Shown in pieces: positions 1-7,323 of a stretch of DNA of 8,610 nt. The first letter of the stretch is position 1. Each line of letters opens with the position of its first letter. Both the position numbers and the translations under genes were made by a program. The stretch is from Gammaproteobacteria bacterium. GTDB taxonomy: Bacteria > Pseudomonadota > Gammaproteobacteria > Chromatiales > Chromatiaceae. The notes under the pieces were generated by a model. The model had not been told where the DNA came from. It searched no databases and saw only the letters and a list, made by a program, of their open reading frames with translations. The stretch spans positions 1 through 8,610 of the forward strand of contig JADWMH010000085.1 in NCBI GenBank assembly GCA_015767355.1, given 5' to 3'.

Positions 1-61
1 GGTGAGTATCTCCCTGTATTTGGAATTGCTGTCTAATGATGAGGGGGTGAACTGATTATTA

Positions 62-736
62 TCAAAATTGGTGGAATATTTCGTTTAGCTCCTGATATCT
101 TGCATCGAGCCATGCCGGGGCCTGTGGTGGTGCGGACAGGGGGCGTTGTCTCGGATCTGTCGGGGCGATGTAGACACTCACATTTTCGACGCCGGTGCGC
201 TGAACCAGCGTGTAGAGCTCTTCGATGGCCGGGTCGCCGATTGCGATGCAGCCGATTGAGACGTCCTTGCCGTGAATGAAGATGTCGCCTCCGGGGTTAT
301 TGCGTCCCTCTTCGCGGGCATGCCTGCGATCATCAGCATTCGGGTAGTCGAGTTTCATGGAGAGGTGATAACGGCTTTTCGGATTGAGCCACAGAACTCT
401 GTAGGCACCTTCAGGAACCTGCTTGTCACCCTGGCGCAGCTTGGGACCGACTGTTCCACTGGCTCCCAGGATAGGGTAGGTGTGAATTAAATGCCACTTG
501 CTATGCATGGATGCCCGGAGTTCAAGTTTACGGCTCCGTTTCAATGCCAATAGAGCGATTTTTAGCGGCGGCCAGGCGACTCCGGCCTGTTCAAAGCGCG
601 CACTGATGCGTTGCTGTGCTTTACTTTGCCAGCTGGCTGATTTCATCTGTGTCGGCTTCTCTTCCGCAAAGCTGTTTTGAGGCAGGCAGGAAAACAGCAG
701 GCTGAGAATTAGCGACATGCTGTAGAAATAAGACAT
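62..736 (-). CDS. YafK/DpaA-like L,D-transpeptidase-fold (YkuD) protein, exported
   Basis: Predicted exported murein enzyme of the YkuD fold, 224 residues from ATG. The N-terminus has a hydrophobic stretch (about residues 7-18) and a likely signal peptidase site after Ser-Phe-Ala near residue 24, which suggests a periplasmic location. The active-site block is seen as IFIHGKDVSIGCIAIGD, with His about residue 155 and catalytic Cys about residue 163. The short His-to-Cys spacing and the SIGC motif match the E. coli YafK/DpaA subgroup better than cross-linking transpeptidases. Upstream GPKLRQGDKQVPEG and NPKSRYHLS are also typical of that subgroup. In E. coli DpaA cuts the Lpp-peptidoglycan bond; the same role here is inference. 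The ATG at 736-734 overlaps the NIF3 stop by one base (TGATG). A GTG one codon upstream (739-737) is an alternative start. Neither has a clear ribosome site nearby, so translational coupling is likely. A lipobox reading at Leu-Phe-Ser-Cys is possible but weak. Confidence 0.88.
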   Translation of the reverse strand: MSYFYSMSLILSLLFSCLPQNSFAEEKPTQMKSASWQSKAQQRISARFEQAGVAWPPLKIALLALKRSRKLELRASMHSKWHLIHTYPILGASGTVGPKLRQGDKQVPEGAYRVLWLNPKSRYHLSMKLDYPNADDRRHAREEGRNNPGGDIFIHGKDVSIGCIAIGDPAIEELYTLVQRTGVENVSVYIAPTDPRQRPLSAPPQAPAWLDARYQELNEIFHQF

Positions 737-1488
737 CACGCCGGATTGTCGATCTCGATATAGCGGTGGGTGATGCCAAATTCAGATGCAATGGCATCTC
801 CCAGCGCCTGTACGCCATAGCGTTCGGTTGCGTGGTGGCCCGCTGCATAATAGTGGATATTGCGTTCACGCGCAGTATGCACTGTCGATTCCGAGATCTC
901 CCCGCTGATAAAGGCGTCGAGACCGAGATCTGCGGCCTGATCAATATATTTTTGTGCACCGCCTGTACACCATCCAATATGCTGAATCTGCTCTATCCCT
1001 GCGGCGATATGCAGAGGCTTGCGGTCAATAGCTTGCGTGATGATTTCAGACAGCTGTTGGGGTGTCACGGGATGCTGGAGTTCAGCGCTCCACAACAGCC
1101 CTCCGCTTGAGTCTATGGCTGCTGCATTGAGCAGTTGCAGATGCTTGCCCAGTTGTGCGTTGTTGCCGAACAGGGGGTGCGCGTCGAGCGGGAGATGATA
1201 GGCGAGCAGGCTGATATTATTGACCATCAGGGTGCGAATGCGATTCCCCTTGATTCCGGTCAGGGGTTCCGCTTCCCCATCCCAGAAGTAGCCATGGTGG
1301 ACCAGGATGGCATCAGCATCCCACTCAATGGCTGCATCCAGCAGCGCCTGGCATGCAGTAACACCGCTGGCCAGGCGTTGTATCTCTCTGCGGCCTTCAA
1401 CCTGCATGCCGTTGGGGCAGTAATCAGAAAAATTTTCAGGCTGGAGTTGCTGATTGCACCAACTCTCCAGTGTTTGAATTTGGATCAT
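736..1488 (-). CDS. ybgI: NIF3/YbgI-family dinuclear metal-binding protein
   Basis: Cytoplasmic NIF3-family protein of 250 residues, close in length to E. coli YbgI. Members form a toroidal hexamer with a two-metal site per subunit, and are often labelled 'GTP cyclohydrolase 1 type 2 homolog', although the physiological reaction is not settled. The expected ligands are all visible: HHGYFW (His64, His65), HLPLDAHP (Asp102) and AAGHHATE (His218, Glu222). Other family signatures are SDYCPNGMQVEG near residue 21, GVTACQALLDAA near 42, and WCTGGAQ and FISGEISE in the C-terminal half. The family assignment is firm and the function is not. It is divergent from the DegS/AlgW-like gene, an arrangement I recall from Pseudomonas near algW, so the pair looks like a conserved gammaproteobacterial neighbourhood. 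The downstream YafK-like gene overlaps its stop codon. There is no obvious Shine-Dalgarno before the ATG. Confidence 0.93.
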   Translation of the reverse strand: MIQIQTLESWCNQQLQPENFSDYCPNGMQVEGRREIQRLASGVTACQALLDAAIEWDADAILVHHGYFWDGEAEPLTGIKGNRIRTLMVNNISLLAYHLPLDAHPLFGNNAQLGKHLQLLNAAAIDSSGGLLWSAELQHPVTPQQLSEIITQAIDRKPLHIAAGIEQIQHIGWCTGGAQKYIDQAADLGLDAFISGEISESTVHTARERNIHYYAAGHHATERYGVQALGDAIASEFGITHRYIEIDNPA

Positions 1489-1503
1489 TTGTTTGCGGGC
1501 CGT

Positions 1504-1509
1504 TATGAT
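1504..1509 (+). promoter_or_regulatory. Candidate -10 for the protease gene, overlapping a divergent -10
   Basis: TATGAT matches TATAAT at five of six positions and lies 26 bases before the protease ATG. The only -35 candidate at sensible spacing is a poor TTGGAT (1480-1485, 18 bp away). On the opposite strand TATCAT (1505-1510), with TTGTTC (1527-1532) at 16 bp, could serve the NIF3 gene. If both are real, the two -10 elements share bases and the promoters would exclude each other. Both -35 elements are weak, so this is a tentative call. Confidence 0.3.
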
Positions 1510-1535
1510 AGCGTTACTGGTATTCCGAACAATAG

Positions 1536-2660
1536 ATGCAGTATATGCGAAATCAATTCACTTCCCTCCATTTTTTGGTCGCTGGTGTCGTCGTTATCGG
1601 TGCATCGATCATGACGACACTTGCACAGGCATCGGGGGCGCGGACTAATGGCCCCGTCTCTTATGCGGACGCTGTTGAGCGTGCGGCGCCGGCCGTGGTC
1701 AATGTCTTTTCCAGCAGAGTGTTGGAGCGGCAGTTTGCACCGCGCTTTAATGCTCCACCAGGCATGCGATCTAATCGGAGGCAGCGTGAAGAAAATCGTG
1801 GCTCCGGCGTTATCGTAGACGCCAAAGGCTATATCGTGACGAGCAGCCATGTGGTGCAGGGGGCGGATAAAATCGAGGTGGTTCTGCATAGTGGCGAACG
1901 TCTGCAGGCAACCATGGTTGGCTCTGATCCCGATTCAGGTGTGGCAGTGCTGCACATCGATTTGAGTGATCGCAGCGCCAAAGCCGGACAGCTGCAGGTG
2001 ATTGCACTGGGAGCATCTTCCAGCCTGCGTGTGGGAGATGTGGTGCTGGCGATTGGAAATCCTTTCGGTGTCGGTCAGACGGTAACCATGGGAGTTGTCT
2101 CCGCTACCGGACGCAGCCATCTTGGCATCAGCAAGTTTGAGAATTTCATTCAAACGGATGCTTCTATCAACCCGGGGAATTCAGGTGGCGCGTTGATTGA
2201 TGCGCAGGGAGAGCTGGTTGCTATCAACGCAGCAATTTTTTCCCGCAGCGGAGGATCGCAGGGAATTGGTTTTGCCATTCCGGTGGACATGGTCAGGGGG
2301 ATCATGCGGCAATTGCTTGACACCGGCAGGGCCAGCCGTGGCTGGCTGGGGATTGGCGGGAAATCTATGACAGCCGCACTGGCCGGCTCCTATGGATTGA
2401 AGCCGGATATGAAAGGGGTTTTGATTTCCCAAGTCTTCAATAAGGGGCCAGCCGGCGAGGCGGGTTTGCGTCCTGGAGATGTGATTACCCGCATTGATGA
2501 AACACCGATCAACTCCTCTTTTGATATCGTCAATACGGTGGCGTCGAAAGCAGTAGGCAGCGATGTCCGCATTCAGGGATGGAGAGGGGCTGCGCCTCTG
2601 GATCTCGCGGTTACACTGCAGGAGCGAGAGAGGAGTGGCGAGGAACAAGAAACGAGGTAA
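1536..2660 (+). CDS. degS: DegS/AlgW-like HtrA serine protease with one PDZ domain; catalytic Asp replaced by Gly
   Basis: HtrA-family protein of 374 residues with DegS/AlgW layout. There is an N-terminal hydrophobic segment (about residues 11-31, membrane anchor or signal peptide), a trypsin-like domain (about 42-260), one PDZ domain (about 265-362, opening with WLGIGG) and a charged tail. A single PDZ and the anchor argue for the envelope-stress protease that cuts anti-sigma factor RseA/MucA, rather than two-PDZ DegP/MucD. Catalytic His105 (TSSHVV) and Ser216 (NPGNSGGAL) are present. At the position where relatives have Asp in a TDLAVL-type motif, this protein reads SDPDSGVAVL, so Gly135 (codon GGT, 1938-1940) replaces the catalytic Asp. 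A GAT codon would restore it by one base change. Otherwise the domain is well conserved, including AIGNPFGVGQTVTMG and QTDASINPGNSGG. An alternative ATG lies at 1545, and neither start has a strong ribosome site. The SLC13 gene follows after 30 bp. Confidence 0.9.
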   Translation: MQYMRNQFTSLHFLVAGVVVIGASIMTTLAQASGARTNGPVSYADAVERAAPAVVNVFSSRVLERQFAPRFNAPPGMRSNRRQREENRGSGVIVDAKGYIVTSSHVVQGADKIEVVLHSGERLQATMVGSDPDSGVAVLHIDLSDRSAKAGQLQVIALGASSSLRVGDVVLAIGNPFGVGQTVTMGVVSATGRSHLGISKFENFIQTDASINPGNSGGALIDAQGELVAINAAIFSRSGGSQGIGFAIPVDMVRGIMRQLLDTGRASRGWLGIGGKSMTAALAGSYGLKPDMKGVLISQVFNKGPAGEAGLRPGDVITRIDETPINSSFDIVNTVASKAVGSDVRIQGWRGAAPLDLAVTLQERERSGEEQETR

Positions 2661-2690
2661 AAGGAGCTGCGAAGAGAGAGTGACGGGATT

Positions 2691-4472
2691 ATGGAAAATA
2701 ACCAATTATTGATTATAGCGGTACTGATTCTGGTGCTGCTGATGTTTGCCTGGGGGCGCTGGCGCCATGATCTTATTGCTATGTCTGCGCTTGTGCTGTG
2801 CGCGTTGCTGGGTCTGGTGCCGATGGAGTCGGCATTTTCCGGATTCAGCCATCCTGCGGTAGTGACAGTCGCCGCTGTGCTGGTTATCAGCCATGCTCTG
2901 AAAAACGCCGGGGTGGTGGATCTTGCCGCCTCCAGGCTTGGAACGGTGACGGATAATCAGCTCGTGCATATTGGGATGTTGACGCTGGTGGTGACTTTCG
3001 CTTCGGCTTTTATGAATAATGTTGGCGCGTTGGCGTTAATGCTGCCTGTGGCGATCGCGACGGCCAGGAAACAGCAGCGTTCACCGGCGTTGATATTGAT
3101 GCCGCTTGCGTTTGGCAGCATTCTCGGCGGCATGACAACCATGATCGGTACACCGCCGAATATCATTATTGCGTCGATACGTGCGGATATTCCCGGAAAA
3201 GAGGCTTTTGCCCTGTTCGATTTTTCGCCTGTAGGAATTCCGGTGGCTGTGGTCGGTGTCATGTTCGTGATTCTTATCGGTTGGCGTCTGCTGCCGAAAG
3301 AGCGCCTAGAGAAGAGCGCGGTTGACCAGCTGTTTGAGGTGGGTGAATATCTTGCAGAGCTCAAAATCACCGATCAGTCGGAATTGCCGGGTAAAGATCT
3401 GCGTTCACTGGTGATGGATGAGGAGTGGGATCTGCTGCTGGTGGGAATTGCCCATGAAAATAGCAGGGCGCGGCCGATGGTTTCAGATTACCGTTTTGAA
3501 AGCGGAGATATCCTGGTGGTGCTGGGACGCGCAGAGGAGTTGCAGCCGCTGATCGATCGATATGGCCTCGAGATGTTGAGTGCGCCGGGTTCCGCCTTTG
3601 CGGATGTTGCGCCGGAGGAGCTGACGCTGTTTGAGGGCATCGTCTCCGGCGATTCTCCGCTGGTGGGGCATGGCGTTCCCTATCTGCGCAGGAGAAGCGG
3701 CGGAACCCTGGCACTCTATGGTCTCTCACGACATGGTGAAACGCTCAGAAAACGCCTGCGCAGGGTCAGATTTAACATTGGCGATATTTTACTCCTGCAG
3801 GGAAAGGAGCAGCAGGTTGATGAGCAAATAGTGCAGTTCGGTTTGCTGCCGCTGGCGCCGCGTGCGCTGTCGCTGGGTCAGAAACGGAAGGCGGGAGTTG
3901 CACTGCTGGTGTTTGCAGCCGCCATTGCGCTTGGAATGCTGGAAATTATGCCGCTCTATATGGCGTTTCTGCTGGCAATCATGACATACCTGATACTTGG
4001 AATTCTTCCGGTTCGGCAGCTCTATGATGAGATCGACTGGCCGGTCATCGTCTTGTTGGGAGCGATGATCCCTGTTGGCCAGGCGCTTGAGACAACAGGT
4101 ACGACCACGTTGCTGGCAACAGCAATAGCAGAGTGGACCAGTGGTCTCAGTGTGGTGTGGGTGCTGGCTCTGCTGCTGATCGTCACCATGTTTCTGTCGG
4201 ACATTATCAACAATGCGGCAACTGTGCTGGTGATGGCGCCAATTGCGATAAGTCTTTCGCAACAGCTCGAAGTTTCGCTGGATCCCTTTTTGATGGCGGT
4301 CGCTGTCGGTGCCTCCTGTGCATTCTTGACGCCCATCGGACATCAATCCAACACCCTGGTGATGGGGCCTGGCGGTTATCAGTTCAGCGACTACTGGCGC
4401 ATGGGACTACCGCTGGAGATTCTCATCGTTATGGTCTCACTGCCGATGATTCTTTTCGTATGGCCTTTGTGA
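2691..4472 (+). CDS. SLC13-type (ArsB/NhaD superfamily) permease with two TrkA-C domains
   Basis: Inner-membrane transporter of 593 residues. Two hydrophobic halves (about 4-201 and 400-592) flank a soluble cytoplasmic insert. The halves carry the paired family signatures: NNVGA (109-113) with GTPPN (153-157), and NNAAT (507-511) with TPIGHQSN (547-554). The insert contains two TrkA-C/RCK_C-like modules, about 210-295 and 305-390, each ending in a GDILVVLGR- or GDILLLQGK-type strand. Such modules usually bind ligands and gate transport. Proteins of this layout are annotated as sodium/sulfate, dicarboxylate or similar anion permeases. The sequence does not let me choose the substrate. Length is normal for SLC13 members with TrkA-C inserts. 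A purine-rich AGAGAG lies about ten bases before the ATG and a stronger AAGGAG lies further upstream. Only 30 bp separate it from the protease gene and no terminator is visible between them, so co-transcription is likely. Confidence 0.9.
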   Translation: MENNQLLIIAVLILVLLMFAWGRWRHDLIAMSALVLCALLGLVPMESAFSGFSHPAVVTVAAVLVISHALKNAGVVDLAASRLGTVTDNQLVHIGMLTLVVTFASAFMNNVGALALMLPVAIATARKQQRSPALILMPLAFGSILGGMTTMIGTPPNIIIASIRADIPGKEAFALFDFSPVGIPVAVVGVMFVILIGWRLLPKERLEKSAVDQLFEVGEYLAELKITDQSELPGKDLRSLVMDEEWDLLLVGIAHENSRARPMVSDYRFESGDILVVLGRAEELQPLIDRYGLEMLSAPGSAFADVAPEELTLFEGIVSGDSPLVGHGVPYLRRRSGGTLALYGLSRHGETLRKRLRRVRFNIGDILLLQGKEQQVDEQIVQFGLLPLAPRALSLGQKRKAGVALLVFAAAIALGMLEIMPLYMAFLLAIMTYLILGILPVRQLYDEIDWPVIVLLGAMIPVGQALETTGTTTLLATAIAEWTSGLSVVWVLALLLIVTMFLSDIINNAATVLVMAPIAISLSQQLEVSLDPFLMAVAVGASCAFLTPIGHQSNTLVMGPGGYQFSDYWRMGLPLEILIVMVSLPMILFVWPL

Positions 4473-4486
4473 TGGCTGCAAATCCT

Positions 4487-4652
4487 GCGAGATCAGGACT
4501 CAGACTGACGAGGCATGAAAATGATCATTTTCTCTCGCCAGGGCGCAAAGCTTCCGCGTCCTGCTCTCGCCCCTGACCTACATCCATGTAGGCCAAGACC
4601 GCAAAGGTTTTTCTTGGCGAGCTTAGCGTCTTTGCGAGAGTCATTATAGAAA
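4487..4652. repeat. Extragenic palindromic repeat, copy A (long form)
   Basis: This 166-bp element fills most of the 233-bp gap between the converging SLC13 and feoC genes. It aligns in the same orientation with copy B (7745-7854). The left 54 bases differ at six positions. The right part (4596-4652) differs by one T and three substitutions. Copy A has an additional 55 bp between the two conserved parts. Visible symmetry includes GAAAATGATCATTTTC (4517-4532, perfect 16-bp palindrome), an arm pair around 4539-4551 and 4563-4575, CCTACATCCATGTAGG (4577-4592), and GCCAAG/CTTGGC arms around 4592-4618. The CGCAAAG and CTTTGCG words resemble a type of dispersed repeat common in many bacterial genomes. 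It encodes nothing convincing. Because it lies between converging 3' ends, its hairpins could help end transcripts, but there is no clean hairpin plus T-tract. Confidence 0.85.
4541..4595. repeat. 55-bp block present in repeat copy A and absent from copy B
   Basis: Copy B runs straight from CTCGCCA into AGACCGC, while copy A has 55 extra bases at that point. The block ends in GCCA and is preceded by GCCA, so it is bounded by 4-bp direct repeats. It holds a stem pair (CAGGGCGCAAAGC against GCTCTCGCCCCTG, with small mismatches) and the perfect palindrome CCTACATCCATGTAGG. It could be a small insertion in A or a slippage deletion in B; two copies cannot decide. Confidence 0.7.
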
Positions 4653-4705
4653 AAACTTGCAGGAATGCTCTGGTCGAGGCGCGGAGCGACTTGATCAGAA
4701 CTTCC

Positions 4706-4975
4706 TTACCCCTTGCAGTTGCGAGGCAGCCACTCCACAGGCTGGGCTGCCGGGCGTTCACCCCACACATACAGGGCTGTCTCCGCGCTGCCGCACTGAT
4801 TGCAACTGCTGCCGCATGATGTTGTCAGGGTTGTCTTGTGAACTTTTCCCTTGCGAATCCACTGCTCCAGCATGCCTTCGACAGCTGCGCTGTCTGCGTC
4901 AAAATGAAGAGCGATATCTGTCAATGAGGCCTGTTTACGCTGCTGCAGATAGTTTTTTATTTCCAGCAGAATCAT
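4706..4975 (-). CDS. feoC: FeoC-like winged-helix protein of the ferrous iron transport operon
   Basis: Small protein of 89 residues, last gene of the feo operon. The N-terminal half (about 1-48) reads as a winged helix, with helices in MILLEIKNYLQQRKQ and the LTDIALHFDAD/MLEQWIRKGKV region. A Cys cluster follows at Cys54, Cys58 and Cys61 (CGSSCNQC), with an additional Cys87 near the C-terminus. This matches the FeoC family, in which the clustered Cys can bind an iron-sulfur cluster and the protein supports or protects FeoB. The exact role here is inferred. Its ATG overlaps the feoB stop as ATGA, which sets the start and predicts translational coupling. A longer in-frame reading upstream, to 5164, lies entirely inside feoB and is not believable. 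The CxxxCxxC spacing differs slightly from the Klebsiella protein as I recall it. Confidence 0.87.
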   Translation of the reverse strand: MILLEIKNYLQQRKQASLTDIALHFDADSAAVEGMLEQWIRKGKVHKTTLTTSCGSSCNQCGSAETALYVWGERPAAQPVEWLPRNCKG

Positions 4976-7323
4976 GCCTGCACCTGTGCGGGCTGCTTGA
5001 TCCCCTTGTCGCCTTTGCGCGCCCACATCCGCAGTCCGACGATGCATGCGGCCAGCATCAATAGCGACCCGCTGATCCATACGGAAGAGTAGATGGAGTG
5101 CTGGGGAAAAGTGGCGATCTGGTAGAAGTTCGTGGAGGCGATATAGGCGACAGATGTTGTCCACAGAGCAACAAACCCTGCCCAGGCTCCCCCGGCTTCG
5201 CGTTTGATTGCGCCGATGGTGGCGACGCAGGGAAAGTAGAGCAGGATAAACAGCAGGTAGGCGAAGGCGCCGACTCTGCCATCAAAACGTGACGCCATGG
5301 CGCCGAATGTGCCTTCGTTGACCTGCTGTGATTCTGCGGCAGAGGTGATATTTTCAACATCGCCGACATCCATACCCAGCGGGTCGCCGAGCATTTCGCT
5401 GACGCCCCCCAGATTCTCCGGAACCGTAGCGAAGGCGGCGGCGATGGATGCGCGAAAATCAAAGGCCTCCTCTCGGGTTTCTCCGGCGTCGCTCATGGCG
5501 AGATTGGAGTAGAGCGTATCGAGGGTGCCGACAACCACCTCTTTGGCCAGCACGCCGGAGATGATGCCAAGAATAGCGGGCCAGTTGTCTTCATGGATGC
5601 CCAGTGGCTCGAACAGCGGCACGGCAGATTTGCTGAGACTGCTGAGTATCGATGTCTCGCTATCCTCGTTGCCGAAGGAGCCGTCAGTACCGATAGAATT
5701 CAACAGGTTCAGCGCCAGCACCATGACCACGATAATTTTTCCCGCCTCGCGCATAAACAGGCGCACGCGATCCCAGGTTCGCAGCAGGATGCCCTTGAGG
5801 GTCGGCAGGTGATAGGGCGGCAGCTCCATCATGAAGCCGGTGCTGGTTCCCGACAGCAGGGTCTGTTTCATGATCATGCCGGTGAGGATGGCGACAATGA
5901 TGCCGATCAGATAGAGCGCAAAGACGATGTTCTGGCCGTTGGCAGGGAAAAAGGCGGCGGCAAACAGGGCGTAGACCGGCAGGCGTGCGCCGCAGGACAT
6001 AAAAGGGTTCATCAATATCGTCAGTTTGCGCTCGCGTTCGCTCTCCAGTGTGCGGGTCGCCATCACTGCAGGGACATTGCAGCCAAAGCCGACGATGAGG
6101 GGCACAAAAGCCTTCCCCGGCAGGCCGATGGAGCGCATGAAGCGATCCATGACAAAGGCGGCGCGCGCCATGTAGCCGCTGTCCTCGATGATGGAGAGAA
6201 ACAGATAGAGCGCGGTGATGATCGGGATAAAGGTGGCGACGATCTGGATGCCGCCGCCAATGCCGTCCGCGAGTACGACTTTTAACCATTCAGGGGCGCT
6301 AACGCTGCCCAGAACCTCCTTGAAGCCATCGACGAAGATGGCGCCTGCAATGCCGTCGAAAAAGTCGATGAAGGCGCCGCCGATACTGATGGTGAACATG
6401 AACATCAGGTACATCACTGCAAGAAAGATCGGGATGCCGAAGATGCGGCTCAGTACCGCGCGGTCAATCTTGTCAGTCAGTGTACGACCGACGCGTCCCT
6501 TCTCCCTGGTGACGCTCTGCGCCAGTGAATGGGCGTGGCTGTAGCGGGTATCGGCAATGAAAATATCAGCATCTTCTCCGGCGCGTTTCTCGATGTGCTT
6601 CCGCCAGTGATCCAGGCGCTCCTTTAAGACGCTGTCAATTTTTTCGTGTCTTTCGGAATCACTCTCCAGCAACTTGAGCGCCAGCCAGTGTTTGTTGCGC
6701 TGTTCTCGATCCTGTATGAGCGGCAGCAGATCACTGATCGCCTGTTCGACGCACTCTTCATGCGCCAGGCGGTAGCCACCGGTAGCGCTGCCATTGGTGA
6801 CTGCAGCCGTTTGTGAAAGCAGTAACTCGATGCCTTCACCGCTGATTGCGACGATCGGCACAACCGGGCAGCCAAGCTCGACAGAGAGCTTGTGCGTATC
6901 GATCGAGATGCCCCGTTTGCGCGCAACATCCATCATGTTCAGCGCCACTACGATTGGAACTCCCATCTCCAGCAGCTGCACTGTCAGATAGAGATTGCGT
7001 TCGAGGTTGCCTGCGTCGACAACGTTGATGATCAGGTCGGCGTCATGGCTGAGCAGGTAGTCGCGGGTGACCTCTTCATCCAGTGAGCTGGCATCGAGTG
7101 AATAGATGCCAGGCAGGTCGATCGTCGTGATATTGTTGTTATCATACGAAAAGTGTCCCTGTTTGCGCTCAACGGTGACACCGGGCCAGTTGCCCGTTTT
7201 TTGGCGGATGCCGGTGAGGGTATTGAAGAGGGCGGATTTTCCGCAATTGGGATTACCGGCAAGGGCAATGGTGATATCAGATGAGAGCCCCGTGTCGATC
7301 TCTTCCTTTTCACAACAACCCAT
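4972..7323 (-). CDS. feoB: FeoB ferrous iron transporter
   Basis: Full-length FeoB of 783 residues, similar in size to the E. coli protein. It imports Fe2+ across the inner membrane. The N-terminal G domain shows G1 GNPNCGKS (23-30), G3 DLPG (69-72), G4 NMMD (129-132, NxxD) and a G5-like SGEG (161-164). A helical linker region (about 185-275) leads to the membrane domain (about 290-765). That domain carries the two Gate signatures, GFGCNVPAVMATRTLES (412-428) and MSCGARLPVYALF (442-454), and a conserved LAKEVVVGTLDTLY near 592. The pore-lining Cys candidates, Cys415 and Cys444, are present. The N-terminus starts MGCCEKEE, an adjacent Cys pair ahead of the G domain, which the E. coli protein lacks. 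Start ATG overlaps the feoA stop by one base (TAATG) and the stop overlaps feoC by four. No frameshift or truncation is apparent. Confidence 0.97.
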   Translation of the reverse strand: MGCCEKEEIDTGLSSDITIALAGNPNCGKSALFNTLTGIRQKTGNWPGVTVERKQGHFSYDNNNITTIDLPGIYSLDASSLDEEVTRDYLLSHDADLIINVVDAGNLERNLYLTVQLLEMGVPIVVALNMMDVARKRGISIDTHKLSVELGCPVVPIVAISGEGIELLLSQTAAVTNGSATGGYRLAHEECVEQAISDLLPLIQDREQRNKHWLALKLLESDSERHEKIDSVLKERLDHWRKHIEKRAGEDADIFIADTRYSHAHSLAQSVTREKGRVGRTLTDKIDRAVLSRIFGIPIFLAVMYLMFMFTISIGGAFIDFFDGIAGAIFVDGFKEVLGSVSAPEWLKVVLADGIGGGIQIVATFIPIITALYLFLSIIEDSGYMARAAFVMDRFMRSIGLPGKAFVPLIVGFGCNVPAVMATRTLESERERKLTILMNPFMSCGARLPVYALFAAAFFPANGQNIVFALYLIGIIVAILTGMIMKQTLLSGTSTGFMMELPPYHLPTLKGILLRTWDRVRLFMREAGKIIVVMVLALNLLNSIGTDGSFGNEDSETSILSSLSKSAVPLFEPLGIHEDNWPAILGIISGVLAKEVVVGTLDTLYSNLAMSDAGETREEAFDFRASIAAAFATVPENLGGVSEMLGDPLGMDVGDVENITSAAESQQVNEGTFGAMASRFDGRVGAFAYLLFILLYFPCVATIGAIKREAGGAWAGFVALWTTSVAYIASTNFYQIATFPQHSIYSSVWISGSLLMLAACIVGLRMWARKGDKGIKQPAQVQA

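Noticed and set aside
1..61. Possible edge of another gene: a ribosome-site-like AGGGAG on the minus strand (15-10) pointing out of the window, and two open plus frames ending at 36 and 52.
   Set aside because: Too little sequence to tell a leader on one strand from a gene end on the other.
50..64. TGATAATAATCAGTT on the minus strand, resembling half of a Fur site.
   Set aside because: Only one half matches well, and it overlaps the stop codon of the YafK-like gene with no promoter visible.
4517..4532. The perfect palindrome GAAAATGATCATTTTC as a regulator operator.
   Set aside because: It lies between converging genes, belongs to the repeat, and is degraded in copy B, so an operator role is not supported.
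4487..4705. Rho-independent terminator for feoC or the SLC13 gene.
   Set aside because: Several stems and a T6 run exist, but no GC-rich hairpin sits directly before the T run on either strand.
4525..4770. Open frame on the minus strand of 81 codons.
   Set aside because: It runs through the palindromic repeat and the end of feoC. It resembles the spurious proteins that such repeats commonly produce.
5593..6285. A 230-codon plus-strand frame opposite feoB.
   Set aside because: It is antisense to the conserved membrane core of FeoB and has a His/Gln/Asp-rich composition typical of a shadow frame.
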